Source of the DNA: Typha latifolia
Taxonomy: Eukaryota; Streptophyta; Magnoliopsida; Poales; Typhaceae
NCBI GenBank assembly: GCA_019914945.1
Contig: CM034106.1
Span: forward strand, 744,001-808,000
Direction: 5' to 3'
DNA: 64,000 bases
Shown here: positions 1 through 10,991 of the stretch, in pieces
Layout of the letters: each line of letters starts with the position of its first letter
How positions within the stretch are numbered: the first letter of the stretch is position 1
Made by a program: the position numbers and the translations under genes
Notes under the pieces: model-generated
Told to the model about the DNA's origin: nothing
Seen by the model: only the letters and a program-made list of their open reading frames with translations
Databases searched by the model: none

Positions 1-1716
1 ATTCCAGCTGTGCTGAGGGTGTTTTTGGGTAGTTAATGATAAGATGATGTGGATATGATTATTTATATTAGTAGTTGTATCCAATATCAAGCCCATGCAT
101 GCATGATTGATGCATATGTATTAAATATTAATTCAATATTATATATTTTTACATTATTGCCGCTAATTTTTTTTTAAAATATCACAATGAAATAGTATAA
201 TAACTACCGAAATTTTTAAACTCTTTAAAAAATATCATTCCATTAGTTAATTCTAACTAATCACTGTTAAAACTAAACTTAGAGCAATATAAGACCATTT
301 TGCCCTTGTATAGATTATTTTAAGTACTTTTTTAGAACTATCAAATGTTACCCCCATATCATAGTACAAGAAAGAAAAATCTTTCTTTTTTGTAAGACAA
401 AATTGGTGATAAAATTTTATGCTCTAAACTTTGAAAAAGAAAGGTATTTTAGTGATTCATATACATATTTATATATTTGTTAAGTTAACAACCACCTGTC
501 TGGAAAATTTTATTAATATGGCATCAAAAACTAACTGTAATGACAATTTTGAAAAAGTTATAGATCAGAAGAAGACTATGAGAGTAGTTGAGTAATTGCG
601 GCGCAATTAAACAGTAAATCTTCTGAAATGTAATCAGGCATGGAACTTTCAAGTTAAATGCATATCTTACAAATTTGCTGTTTATTTTGGACCTTTACTT
701 CATATCTGATGAGATTTTTGCTTCTGAATTGTCTTTAATGGTGCACCTTTCCTGCAATGATCTTATCCTACTGAACTTCTATCAGACCTGATCATATTTC
801 CTCTCAGATAAAGAGCATGAGAAGAGTGAAAGATGATTCATTTCATTTGCTCCAGTTGTACCTCTTCTCCCTTCACAAACATGCCCTAGTTTTTAATCAG
901 AACTAACTATATTTCCTAAAGCTGCTTTTAGTTAGTTCTGCAAATCTTCGAATACTAGTTATAGAAACCGATTCAGGCAAATTTGCAGAACAAGTAAATA
1001 TCTGTAATAGCTTCTATGTCAGCTTAGTTTGCTCTTCATCTGGCAAAAAGAGAGATATTTGATGTCAAGCAATGCATACTTTCAGCAGCTGGTAATTGTT
1101 ACTGCCATTGTTCACTTATTAATGCAGTATACCTATTAAAAGTTCAAAACAATTTGCATGCAGTAGCTTGATGGTAGCATAAAAACTTTTGTACAGAAGT
1201 TATAGAAATAAATCCAACACAATAAGAAAAATTATAATACTTAAAAGTTGATGGTAATGGACATTAAAAGTCATTCATAGCAAATGCTACAAGCATTGGA
1301 CAACTTAAAACCAAAAATTGTTGCATGCTGAATAGATAATTTAGAGAAAAAGATATTCACATTCCATATGATCAACTTGCTGCCCATGCTGCAGGATCCT
1401 ACTTGGGTGTCAATAGCTGATAATATGATCAGGCTCATCTTCGCCATGTTGCTGCATTGGTGACACATCAAGGACTGTAGTCATAAGTGTATCCAGTCAA
1501 ATATGTGAACATCACCATTAATGTATTTGAGAAAAGATCATGAAGGCTAGCTGAATTTGCAATGTACTCTGCGAGTCTATTTCCTCAACCCAGAAAACTG
1601 CTTCTTTGTCAGAAAAACCCTTTCGACCATAGAAACCACAAAGTTTAAGAAATTATGAGACAAAATCATAATCTTATTGTACTGCACTAAGTATGAAGTT
1701 AATAACGGGAAAAGAG
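1..1716. other. intergenic, no gene seen
   Basis: AT-rich DNA downstream of the small minus-strand gene that ends at 1717. No open frame with family-like composition was found on either strand. The part nearest 1717 probably includes that gene's 3' untranslated region. The 140-560 stretch is low complexity and A/T-rich. Confidence 0.5.
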
Positions 1717-2851
1717 TTAAGAATGCGCTTCTTCATTATCACCTGACCACAACATAGTAGTAGGTTTGCTAGGCGGAACTTGCAGCATCATGTCATATTG
1801 TTGCGAAATTCCTCCCTCCTCTTCAACTTCCATCGATGCACATTCGTCTTCTTCTTCTATCTCCATTTGCTCTTCTACCACTGTCTCAGTGAAAAATTTA
1901 TTTGTAGTAGTTGTAAATTTTGCAACAATTAAGTGTCAGAAAAGGTCTCAAACATTTGAAGGAGCATTGACCGTGACAAATCCTCACTGCATCTTTTCAA
2001 CAAAGATTACTTGGGTAAGAACATACCCTTAAATGCTATATCTTCGTTCAAAATACGATCATGCAATGTTCCCGCTATTATTACGCGGAGTGCTTGCATG
2101 CTACAAGAATTTTGCTCTTCCTTTTGGTGTTCAAGCAGCAAAGCACCAGAAGAATCTTCTTGTTTTTCTTTCATTAACGGTAACAAATCTGCATCCTTTC
2201 AAGAGAAACAAATGGCAAACCATATATTAGAAATATCCTAGGGGCACATAAAATTTGGCATACTGACAGAAGAACACATACTTTTTGTCCTTTTGCTTTA
2301 ATGATCATCGCAAAAGAATGGCAGCATTCAGAATTTAAGAGGTATTGAATCCTATATAGGTTCTTTGTTCAGTTTTTCTATAGTTATGTTTTTGAACGCT
2401 GCATATGGTCTAGAAATTAAACTGTCACCTTTATTGGCTTCTTTTACAAAATCTGAAAAAGAACAGCAACAGGAAAGAGTTGTTCAGCAACAATAAGACC
2501 TACCCATGATCTTGAAGACTTGGATAAATTAGATAAGATAGACAAGAGAGCAAAAAGAGTTCACAAACTTGGTTAAAGAATTACTTAATTTACAAAAATT
2601 CCATTGACCTAGAGTTGTGAAGGTGTTTTAAAATAAGAAGATGCTCAAATTTACATTGCTGTGTCAACCAACAAGAGAATTTCCAAAGAAAATAGTTCAA
2701 AAGGAAGAAAAAAAAAAAGGTATGTCAAAGAGAAAATGAGTACCAGTCCTTTGATCTTTTTTTGCTGAGAAAAGAGAGAGAAATCAAAGACTTCTCCATG
2801 AACTCCTTCCAAATCCTTCCTCTTCATGTTGACTGCTACAAGTTTAGCCAT
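1717..2851 (-). CDS. small acidic nuclear-type protein of unknown function, 3 exons, 146 aa
   Basis: Exons on the minus strand are 2851-2744, 2195-2027 and 1880-1717. All junctions are GT-AG and the frame closes at exactly 147 codons including the stop. The N-terminus begins MAKLVAVNMKRKDLEGVHGE, followed by DFSLFSQQKKIKGLDADLLP. This recalls an uncharacterised plant family with an MKRKDL start, an FSLSSPARKIRRLDAELPP-like motif, an acidic middle and a short C-terminus near MWSW. Here the C-terminal part has an E/D-rich run (about residues 95-118) and ends with TTMLWSGDNEEAHS. That recognition is from memory and no biochemical role is known to me. Remembered family members are longer (about 250 aa), so this copy may be short or lack exons. 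The basic patch near residues 31-34 followed by an acidic tail suggests a nuclear protein, which is inference only. Confidence 0.62.
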
Positions 2852-3011
2852 CTCCAAGAAATCCAAGATGGATTATCCCTCTGACCTCCAAGCTCTTGTC
2901 GAGAAAAAAAAACCCACTTCTTTTGCCCTTTATCAAAGTTCCCAGTTATCCCTGAGGAAATGTCAGCGGTCGCGAAGAGCAAGAAAACGGATACAGAGCA
3001 ACTCTGTGAGG

Positions 3012-3157
3012 ATTTTTTTTTTTTTTTTTTCATTTCACACACTATATTATGTGCTTATTACATTTTTTACCACTTGGATTTTTTTTTAAAATCCACTGAT
3101 AAATATAAGGGTATCAATCGCAATAAACACGTAATATATAGTGTAAAATGAAAATTG
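3012..3157. mobile_element. MITE, about 145 bp, terminal inverted repeats
   Basis: The left end carries a poly-T run (about 3013-3030) followed by CATTTCACACACTATATTAT. The right end, read in reverse complement, is CATTTTACACTATATATTAC. The two arms pair over roughly 30 bp with a few mismatches. No coding capacity. A relative lies at 23900-24292. It sits about 160 bp upstream of the start codon of the 1717-2851 gene, so it is in that gene's promoter. Confidence 0.6.
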
Positions 3158-6100
3158 ATTATTATTATTATTATTATTACACATGTAATTAGTACGAGAA
3201 CCACATGCATATGCATGTGAAGAACCCACCAAGAGAGCAGAGTTGACATTTCCTATTATGTTTACGATCAATTAAGTTGCAATTGGGGTTGACTTCTAGA
3301 GTTTTTAACAAAATTCTTACTTGTTTGACTTAAACTCAATAATGATTCAAGTAGGTAACCAGGGCTTACCAATAATTCGTATTATTATTTTTTTCTAACT
3401 GTCAATGATGTATCTGAAGTGAGGAAACACGATGATTAATATAGATGGAGGAAAGGAATCATACATTCAAATATTAAAAAGAAGTGATTTTTAATTGTCA
3501 ATTTATGTAACACTCTTAAAAGCATCTTTCCAGTGCAAAGTCCTCAGGATGAGACATGGAATTTTGGCTGAGCAGCCACTACAAGCAAGAAAAGAAGAAG
3601 AAATTGCTCTCCTTTCTCCATTCTCACAAGTAGGTAGGCTAGTAGCATGTAGCTTGATTTTATTCACGATAGATCTACAAAGGAAATAAAAAACATCGAC
3701 GTATATGTTTTTTGCCATTTTATAATTTATGCTTGTTTGTACTGGTGTTAAATTTCAATGCAAACTAGTTCCATTTTCTTTTCCTTTTTTATTTCTCAGC
3801 TTAATGTTCTCTAATATGCTTAGAAGCATGCATAGACTAAGGTGATGCTTAAGATTCCTTCTTCCTGCCATCCATTCTGAGGTAAAGAAATGTTCCTTTA
3901 TACAACCAGGTTCCTGAATAAAGCATGCAAAATTATTCTTCCAATCTCTACCATTGCATCTAAGAGCTTTCATCCTCTCAAAGTTCTCCTGCCATGTGCT
4001 GCTGTGGACCAACAAGAAAGATTAATCTAAGATAAGAGCTTTGACAGAGTGAAACTTGTTAAAGAAGCCACAGGGGGAAAAACAGCTTCTAGATCTATGG
4101 CTTGCAGATCTACACCAAATCATCCTCACATTTGGAATAATCTTCCTTTTGAAAGAGTGAATTCGCATTCTTCAGAAAATAAAATTATTATTTCCAGTTT
4201 TACGCAATAGAAGCAATATTTTAGCAGTGAACTTCCACATATTGCATGAAATCTATACTTTTGCTATTGACAAGAATGAATTCCTACTGAAAGATTCTTA
4301 TATCAAAATGAGAATATATGATCTAGGAATTCTTGATCTTTTCGTCGTATCGGCATCTGATCTGCATTGCTATTGTGGGCATGTCTAAACTTAAGATGGT
4401 GACCCTCTGCAATCTCCAGCAGCTTGCAGTGCTAGACTTTTCGAAGTTAGTTGGTGGAGAGGCACTTGTTTCTCTTCTTGACCTACAAGGATAAGCTGCA
4501 ATGTTAAATGAAATATCATTGAATAAACACGGTAAGAATAATATTGAAGGAACTGACAAGCATTACTGGCTAGGTAATGGCCTAGGATATCAAAAAACTT
4601 GTATTCCAATCTTTAAAGCAGACACAGCCATCAAAGACATGGAAAAATGATTAGGCAAGGAATTTTATCATTGATCCTTACATATTTTGCCTATCTTATC
4701 CTAGAACCTAGTTAACGAGTTGTTCAGAAAAAGACTCAAGTATTCCCCATTTAGTCTTCATATTATCTCCTCATGCAAAATCTGATCTCTCATTATCGAG
4801 ATTAGCAAGCGTGAAAATTTTGACTATAAGGTCAGTATCATAGTAAAGAAACTAGTTTCCATCACTTTCTCGGTTTCTCCTCATTTGCAGTCAACCCTTT
4901 TATTTTTTTTCTGCATAACAGATCCACTTACTCCAGTAATTACTTTTATGTTATATTTATGGAACATAGGAACAGTTTGATGGTCTCCCATTTTCACCTA
5001 CAATCCTGGAATACTCTACCATCAGGATGTTAATTAATTTTCCCTGTCAAATCCAGATTACGCATCTAGAACCAATATAAAAAGTCTAAAACATGCACCT
5101 ATATACTACATATATATAGATACATACTTGCACCACCTCTATTTGATATATGCCCTATGATAACATATATCGAGATGTGCATCTATGCAAATTACACAGT
5201 AACAAAGGACTTTTTCAAGGGGTACAAATGCTTGAGATCATGCTTATCCATAAACACACACATAAAAACACCCTAGATGGAACAATCAGAGCATAAATAC
5301 ACACTAAATAGAATAATCCAGAGAACAAACCGTTTTTTTGCAGAATCTTAGGTCTAATGTGGTGCCAACAAACTTTTTAGTATAAAACAATATCTTCACA
5401 AAATCTAGCATGTTCTACGAGCGTAAAGCTAGGCCAAGTAATAAACCACAAAAAGAAACAAACAAGAACCATCTGAAAAAATGTTAAGGTTCCTGGAAGC
5501 AAGCATGCAGATGAGACCCTCCTGCCACTTGACTTTCTTTTTTTTTGTTGGTGCGCTACTCATCCTTAGAACCACAAAAACAAATTTCACTGTGAATAAT
5601 GACATGTCCAACTAGTCCAAATAGTTGAGATTAGATGCTTGATTGTTACAGTTACACGATACAGGATGATGAGAACCTATTGACCATTGTAAACCATAAT
5701 CTATACGTAGAGTACTTCGTCTCCTCACACAATACCTATGCCCTTTAAAGATGGCAGAGATTGTCCAAGAGATCATACAGACAAAAAGAAAAAGAAAAAA
5801 GGAAAACAGAAAGAGAAGCATAGGGTAAATTTCCTTTTCTTGCAGCTATCTTATCTGATCGCCTTTTTCATCCTCATGTATGTTACTGAGAGGAAAAGGC
5901 TCCGTGAAGATCCATAAATTTGTGTATTAAATAGTCACAAAAATAGGCAGACAAGTCTCTTCAGACCAAAGCTAGACTAGTATAAACTTCACATACACGG
6001 ACATTAGTGTCAACAGGAAAGAAACAAGCTTCTGATATTATCATATAACTAAGCTATCCCTAACTTCCTTCGGGAATTAACTGAAAAATAATCTCCCATG

Positions 6101-7285
6101 CTTGCGTGTGAACCTACATAGTTGACCTAGCAAATGAGAATAGACGAGGGACAAACGGCAAGGCTGCAATCTATTCTATATAACAAGCCTTAGATACATA
6201 TCCAAAATCATGAGCAGATTATAATCCATCAACATTACCAAGTATTTGGAATTTCCTTAATTCGGATAAGATTTTTAAAACAACAGTAAAGATTCACTTT
6301 TTGAATTCATCAGCATTTCTAGCATCAACATTTTAAGTTGAGAAGCATGATAGAACATTGTGTATATGTCAGCATGGAGAGATGTAGAGATACATCATAT
6401 ACCTTTACATAGAAAAGTATACTATGAATATATAGAAGTGCAATATCTTAAACAAACACTCACAGGTGCATGAGAACATAATAATCCTATCAAATCCATT
6501 CAGGAGATAAGAGACAATCAATGAGTAAGAACGATGATCAAAGCTCTACAAGTAGTTGCATTCCACTATTCCACTTGCGAGTCACAATATTGATGCACGT
6601 TTGGTATAAAGCTAGACTGTGATGTGATGTTTCTGCGAATCGTATCAAATCCTAGAACTTTGGAACGTAAAGATCAAAGAAGAGTGTGCAGAATTCACAG
6701 TTGGGTGATGCTTGAACCAACTAACAGAATAAGCATCAGAAAGTGCACTAGTCAAATATTGACTAACCAATTATAGAAAATTCAGAATAAAAAGACTGCA
6801 TATGTAACGAAGGACGCAACATAATAACGCATATTTAGCTCAGAAAAGATGGCCTTGCACGGCATGTACCTCTCAGACATTCTTCTGCATGTAGATTTTT
6901 GCAGATTATTACAACATAAGGACCACCACAGTGGTAGCATTATAGTTGCACTTGAGAGTATTAATTCTCTTGTTGAGAATTTAACATTATTCCTCCTATT
7001 AACAGAACATGAGAGATCTGAATGTCACTCTAAATGATCATGACCCATCACTAATGAGTTATACTTCTTTGTTCCCACACCCTTATCTTATTCCATCCTT
7101 TATTTTGAGCTTGCAACAATTCCAAATTCGGCACATCTTTAGATATGTATACCACTTAAAACAAACATTTTTGCACACACACATATATATATATATATAT
7201 GCATTCAATAGCATACAGGCAACTTCCAACTAATAACTCTTCATAAGCATTTCTCCTCATCTTGAGCAAACATCCCCAAGAGAAG
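3158..7285. other. intergenic, between divergent small gene and HKT
   Basis: No complete gene could be built. Includes an (ATT)n run at about 3160-3179 and an (AT)n run at about 7182-7200, near the HKT start. Two minus-strand stretches (about 3755-4003 and 4395-4510) have coding-like translations next to acceptor-like sites, but I could not join them to other exons; they are reported as a finding. The last kilobase should hold the HKT promoter and leader. Confidence 0.45.
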
Positions 7286-9947
7286 ATGCATCCTCTTACT
7301 ATTTTTGTTGAAAAAAGTCATCTGCTTCATGCCTACATATCAATGAAGCTGTCCTCTCTTGCCAAATCAGCTTGGGTTCATATGAAGCGTTCCTACTGGT
7401 TCCTCTTCCAAAGTAATCCCTTCTCACTTCAGCTGATCTACTTCATCTTAATCTCCTTTGTTGGTTTTCTCGCTCTGAAGATGTTAAAACCAAAAAATAA
7501 AACGAGTAGTCCTAAGGACTTAGACTTATTATTTACCTCTGTTTCTGCATTAACTGTTTCAAGTATGGCCACTGTTGAAATGGAGGTCTTCTCAACTACT
7601 CAGCTTTGGGTTTTGATTGTTTTGATGCTGATTGGAAGTGAGGTATTTACTTCAATGCTTGGTCTTCAATTCATGAAGGCCAAAATCACAAGGGAGAGGT
7701 CATTGGACAAAATAGTTAAATCAAATTCTGATATTGAGAGCTCTAACTCCACAAACTTTGATGGTCAAAATTCTAACATGCACAGTAGTTCAGCTGTCAT
7801 TTGGCCTGAAAGTCATCTGATAGATAGTGAGAATCTTAAGCATGAAGCTATCAGATATTTGGGTTATGTCGTGCTCAGCTATATTGTAGTAATCAATTCA
7901 AGCAGCTTCATATTTCTCTCTATGTATCTTAGCCTAGTATCAGAGGCAGGAGAATTTTTAAGGAGCAAGGGCATTCAAATCTCCACGTTCTCCATCTTCA
8001 CAGCAATCTCTTCATTTGGAAACTGTGGCTTCACTCCAGTAAATGAGAATATGATGATCTTTAAGAAGAACTCTGCTCTTCTACTATTAATTATTCCTCA
8101 GATTCTAGCAGGGGGCACTTTATTTCCCTCATGCTTGAGATTCACAGTGTGGCTCTTGAAGAAGATAACTAAAAAAGAAGGATACAACTATATTCTTCAA
8201 TATCCAAGTGCCATCAGATATAAACATTTGCTTCCTCATAGACAATCTGTTTACTTGAGTCTCACAGTTTTGGGATTCATTGTGGGGCAAACACTATTGT
8301 TTTGCTGTTTGGAGTGGAATTCAGAAGTTCTGCAAGGAATGAACCCCTACCAGAAAATAGTAGGCATACTATTTCAGTCAGTTAATTCAAGACATGCTGG
8401 TGAATCAGTGGTCGATATATCCTCCCTTTCTTCAGCCATCTTGGTGTTATACACGGTCATGATGTTAGTTCTCTCTCTAACTCTCCTTTCAAAAAGATCT
8501 TTGCTTATCAGAAAACTAACAAAGAACCTAACTGAAATAAAATCCTGATACTCTAATGTTGCTTAAATAAACAAAAAGAAGGCCTTACACACAATTTCCA
8601 GCAATAAAGCACTCATTAAATCAGTCCCTCATACAATGGCGTTTCTTTGCCATGCATATATGTCTTGAGCTTCTGTAATGGCTCATAACTTGGTCAGTAG
8701 AGCAATATTATCTCTGAACCTTGCATAAGTAGGCACACAAGACCCTAGAACTTTTACAGGAAGACCAAGATTAGCCTTTTCTCTTTCCTTAATAAGCATG
8801 TTTATTGTAGCTCTGTTATTTTTCTCTTTATTGCTTGGAAAGATAGCAATAGTCTCTGACTAGTTATATGGAACTTTTGAGCAGTGTGAGATTAATTTTA
8901 GCAACACGTCCTCAGGAAGAGAAACATTCAGACATCAAACTAGATTTTCCTTATAATATTCTCAAAAGAATAGCACAAGGTCTAACTTATTCTCAAAAGA
9001 ATAATACAAGCTTTCCAATGAGGCCTCTGAATAACTTCTAGATTACGTCTATGAGGAAACTATTATGGAAGTCATAAAAATATATCATCGGATTCTAACT
9101 TCCATGTCAGTACATGGACGTTTATGAAACCCTCTGCTGGTCTATGTCAGCAAGATATAGGGGCAGTACATAAATGTTAAACAGTTGTATCACCTCTATA
9201 ATGTATTGGCCAGTGGCAATTTTCAGTGCAGATGCATAGAACCACCAGTTGACATGCACAAAGAATGTTATATTTGCATACACATAAACATATGGAATTA
9301 CAATTTGCATAACATACATTGCATGCACAATTATTGTAATATTTCTCCAATCAAATTGTTTGCAGGTATCTTCCTCCATATACTTCATTTTTACCCATTA
9401 ATGATGATGAGAAGCCTTTGCTAGAAGAAAGAAGAGATGGTAAAAGGAAGAAACCATTTGAGAATTTGATACTCTCCCAGATCTCCTATTTGGCAGTCTT
9501 CATTGTTCTAATTTGCATTACAGAAAGACAAGCAATGTTCATCGACCCATTGAACTTCACCATCTTTAACATAGTTTTTGAAGTGATCAGGCAAGTCTCC
9601 CTACCACCCTTTACTAGAATCCTCAGATGTTTCTGAAAATTGTATTCTGACATTTCCGAGAACCATCACATTTAAGTATGTAGCATCTGGATGATAGCCA
9701 GTATTTGGCACTTCTCACCATTTTTCTTGGTCATCTATAATGTTGCAGTGCATATGGAAATGTGGGATTCTCACTTGGCTACAGCTGCAAGAGGTTACTA
9801 AACCATAATAAATTTTGCAAAGATGCTTCCTATGGGTTTGCTGGAAAATGGAGTGCTGAAGGAAAGCTGATCCTCATATTTGTTATGATCTTCGGAAGGC
9901 TTAAAAAGTTCAACATGGGAGGAGGAAAAGCTTGGAAGCTTTGCTAG
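7286..9947 (+). CDS. HKT1: class I HKT sodium transporter (HKT1;1-like), 3 exons, 533 aa
   Basis: Exons are 7286-8463, 9366-9590 and 9749-9947, closing at 534 codons. HKT proteins are Trk-type plasma-membrane carriers that move Na+ (class I) or Na+/K+ (class II); class I members retrieve Na+ from xylem. All four pore loops are present: [14 protein letters not shown] (residues about 90-103), [25 protein letters not shown] and [14 protein letters not shown]. Loop 1 has Ser (about residue 93) where class II usually has Gly; the other three keep Gly. This is the class I, Na+-selective pattern. The ATG at 7286 is chosen because MHP followed by a downstream MKL resembles the rice HKT1;1 N-terminus; an in-frame ATG at 7343 is an alternative. 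Intron 1 (8464-9365) is GT-AG. Intron 2 (9591-9748) starts with GC (CAG|GCAAGT) and must be spliced there to give the conserved VISAYGNVG. Length is normal for the family. Confidence 0.95.
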
Positions 9948-10190
9948 TACATGATGTGAAAAATCCTAAATAGCTATTTTATTTCCATTAGTTGAAAGCA
10001 TCGGAAAATTTTGGTAACCAATAGTCTGAACAAAGAAAGTAAGACATATAAGTGTGACTGAGCTTTTAAAATGAGAATGGATTTAGATATCTTTCACGTA
10101 TATAATGTGCTTACAAGCCTGTAAGTGTGGATCGATAATATTCTATCAAAATACGAGGGAAATGTAGCATTCGCCAACAAGTCTAATGAC

Positions 10191-10383
10191 CAAAGTTATG
10201 ATTCAATATCATTTTGCCCCCTCGATTATGAAAACATACAATTTTCCCCCATGAACTATTTTAAATGTTATAACGCCCACCATTACAAAGGAGTGCCGAG
10301 TGTTACACAATAAGGGAAAATTTATAGAATTTTATAGTTGAGGGAGGCAGAATGATATTCAGTTTCACGAGAGCAAAGTGTAA
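10191..10383. mobile_element. MITE, about 190 bp
   Basis: The left arm (from about 10191, CCAAAGTTATGATTCAATAT) pairs with the reverse complement of the right arm (ACTTTGCTCTCGTGAAACTG then AATATCATTCTGCCTCCCTC). The arms run about 60 bp at roughly 70 percent identity by eye, leaving almost no unique centre. No coding capacity. It ends only about 27 bp before the next element. Confidence 0.55.
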
Positions 10384-10409
10384 TTAAGCCTAGCTGGTAT
10401 TAAAACAAT

Positions 10410-10991
10410 GGGAAATTGATAAAAAAAAACGTCCTGCATTTTGCTTTTATTATCGTTTACACCCTACTTTATTGTTATTTATTATTCAAACCGTACATTT
10501 TAGGTTTAATCCTCAAATTGAGTTAACTTTAACCAACAGTTGACAAAATAAAGAATATTCTGTTAATTTTGAAAAAATAAATATTTAAATTACGTCTCAT
10601 TTACTCTTCTTCCCTTTATCTTAGCCATCTCCTCATCCTCTCTCCTCCCCCAATTGTATTGTTGCACTACTACACTACCATGCTATCAAGGTCACCGTGA
10701 AGCCCCCTTCTTTCGTCTTCTCCTCCTCCTCTTTTTCTCTCTCTCATTTTCGACCAACAATGGAGGGGGAAACTATCGGCAAAGTGAGAACAGTTAGCAA
10801 GCTCACTCCAATTATTTACACATACGGTTAAGTTAACTAATGTATATAGTTAATTTCAGTTAAGAAAGAATTAATGTTGAGTTATTTTTTATGATTAAAT
10901 CCAAAATATAGGAGTTGAACGAATAATTATCTGTAAGGTAAAGTGTGAACCATAATAAAAGCAAAAGTGTATTTTTTTTTTTCAATTTCCC
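10410..10991. mobile_element. non-autonomous Mutator-like element, long TIRs
   Basis: The 582-bp element begins GGGAAATTGA and ends with the inverted TCAATTTCCC. The arms extend about 100 bp inwards, sharing for example TTTTGCTTTTATTAT and a GGTTTAATC / GATTAAATCC block. Flanking 9-mers are TAAAACAAT and TAAAATGAA, a possible decayed 9-bp target duplication, which with long arms fits Mutator-like elements. The interior is CT-rich (about 10620-10745) with no transposase. Related right-arm sequence occurs at 18780-18934 and more weakly near 45111-45484. Confidence 0.65.

Noticed and set aside
7262..7285. HKT start eight codons upstream at 7262
   Set aside because: The codon at 7262 is TTG, not ATG. 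The first ATG at 7286 also matches the MHP start of rice HKT1;1.
8464..8548. HKT read-through ending at 8548
   Set aside because: Those bases are intron. Splicing at 8463 gives the conserved [11 protein letters not shown], while read-through loses the last pore loop.
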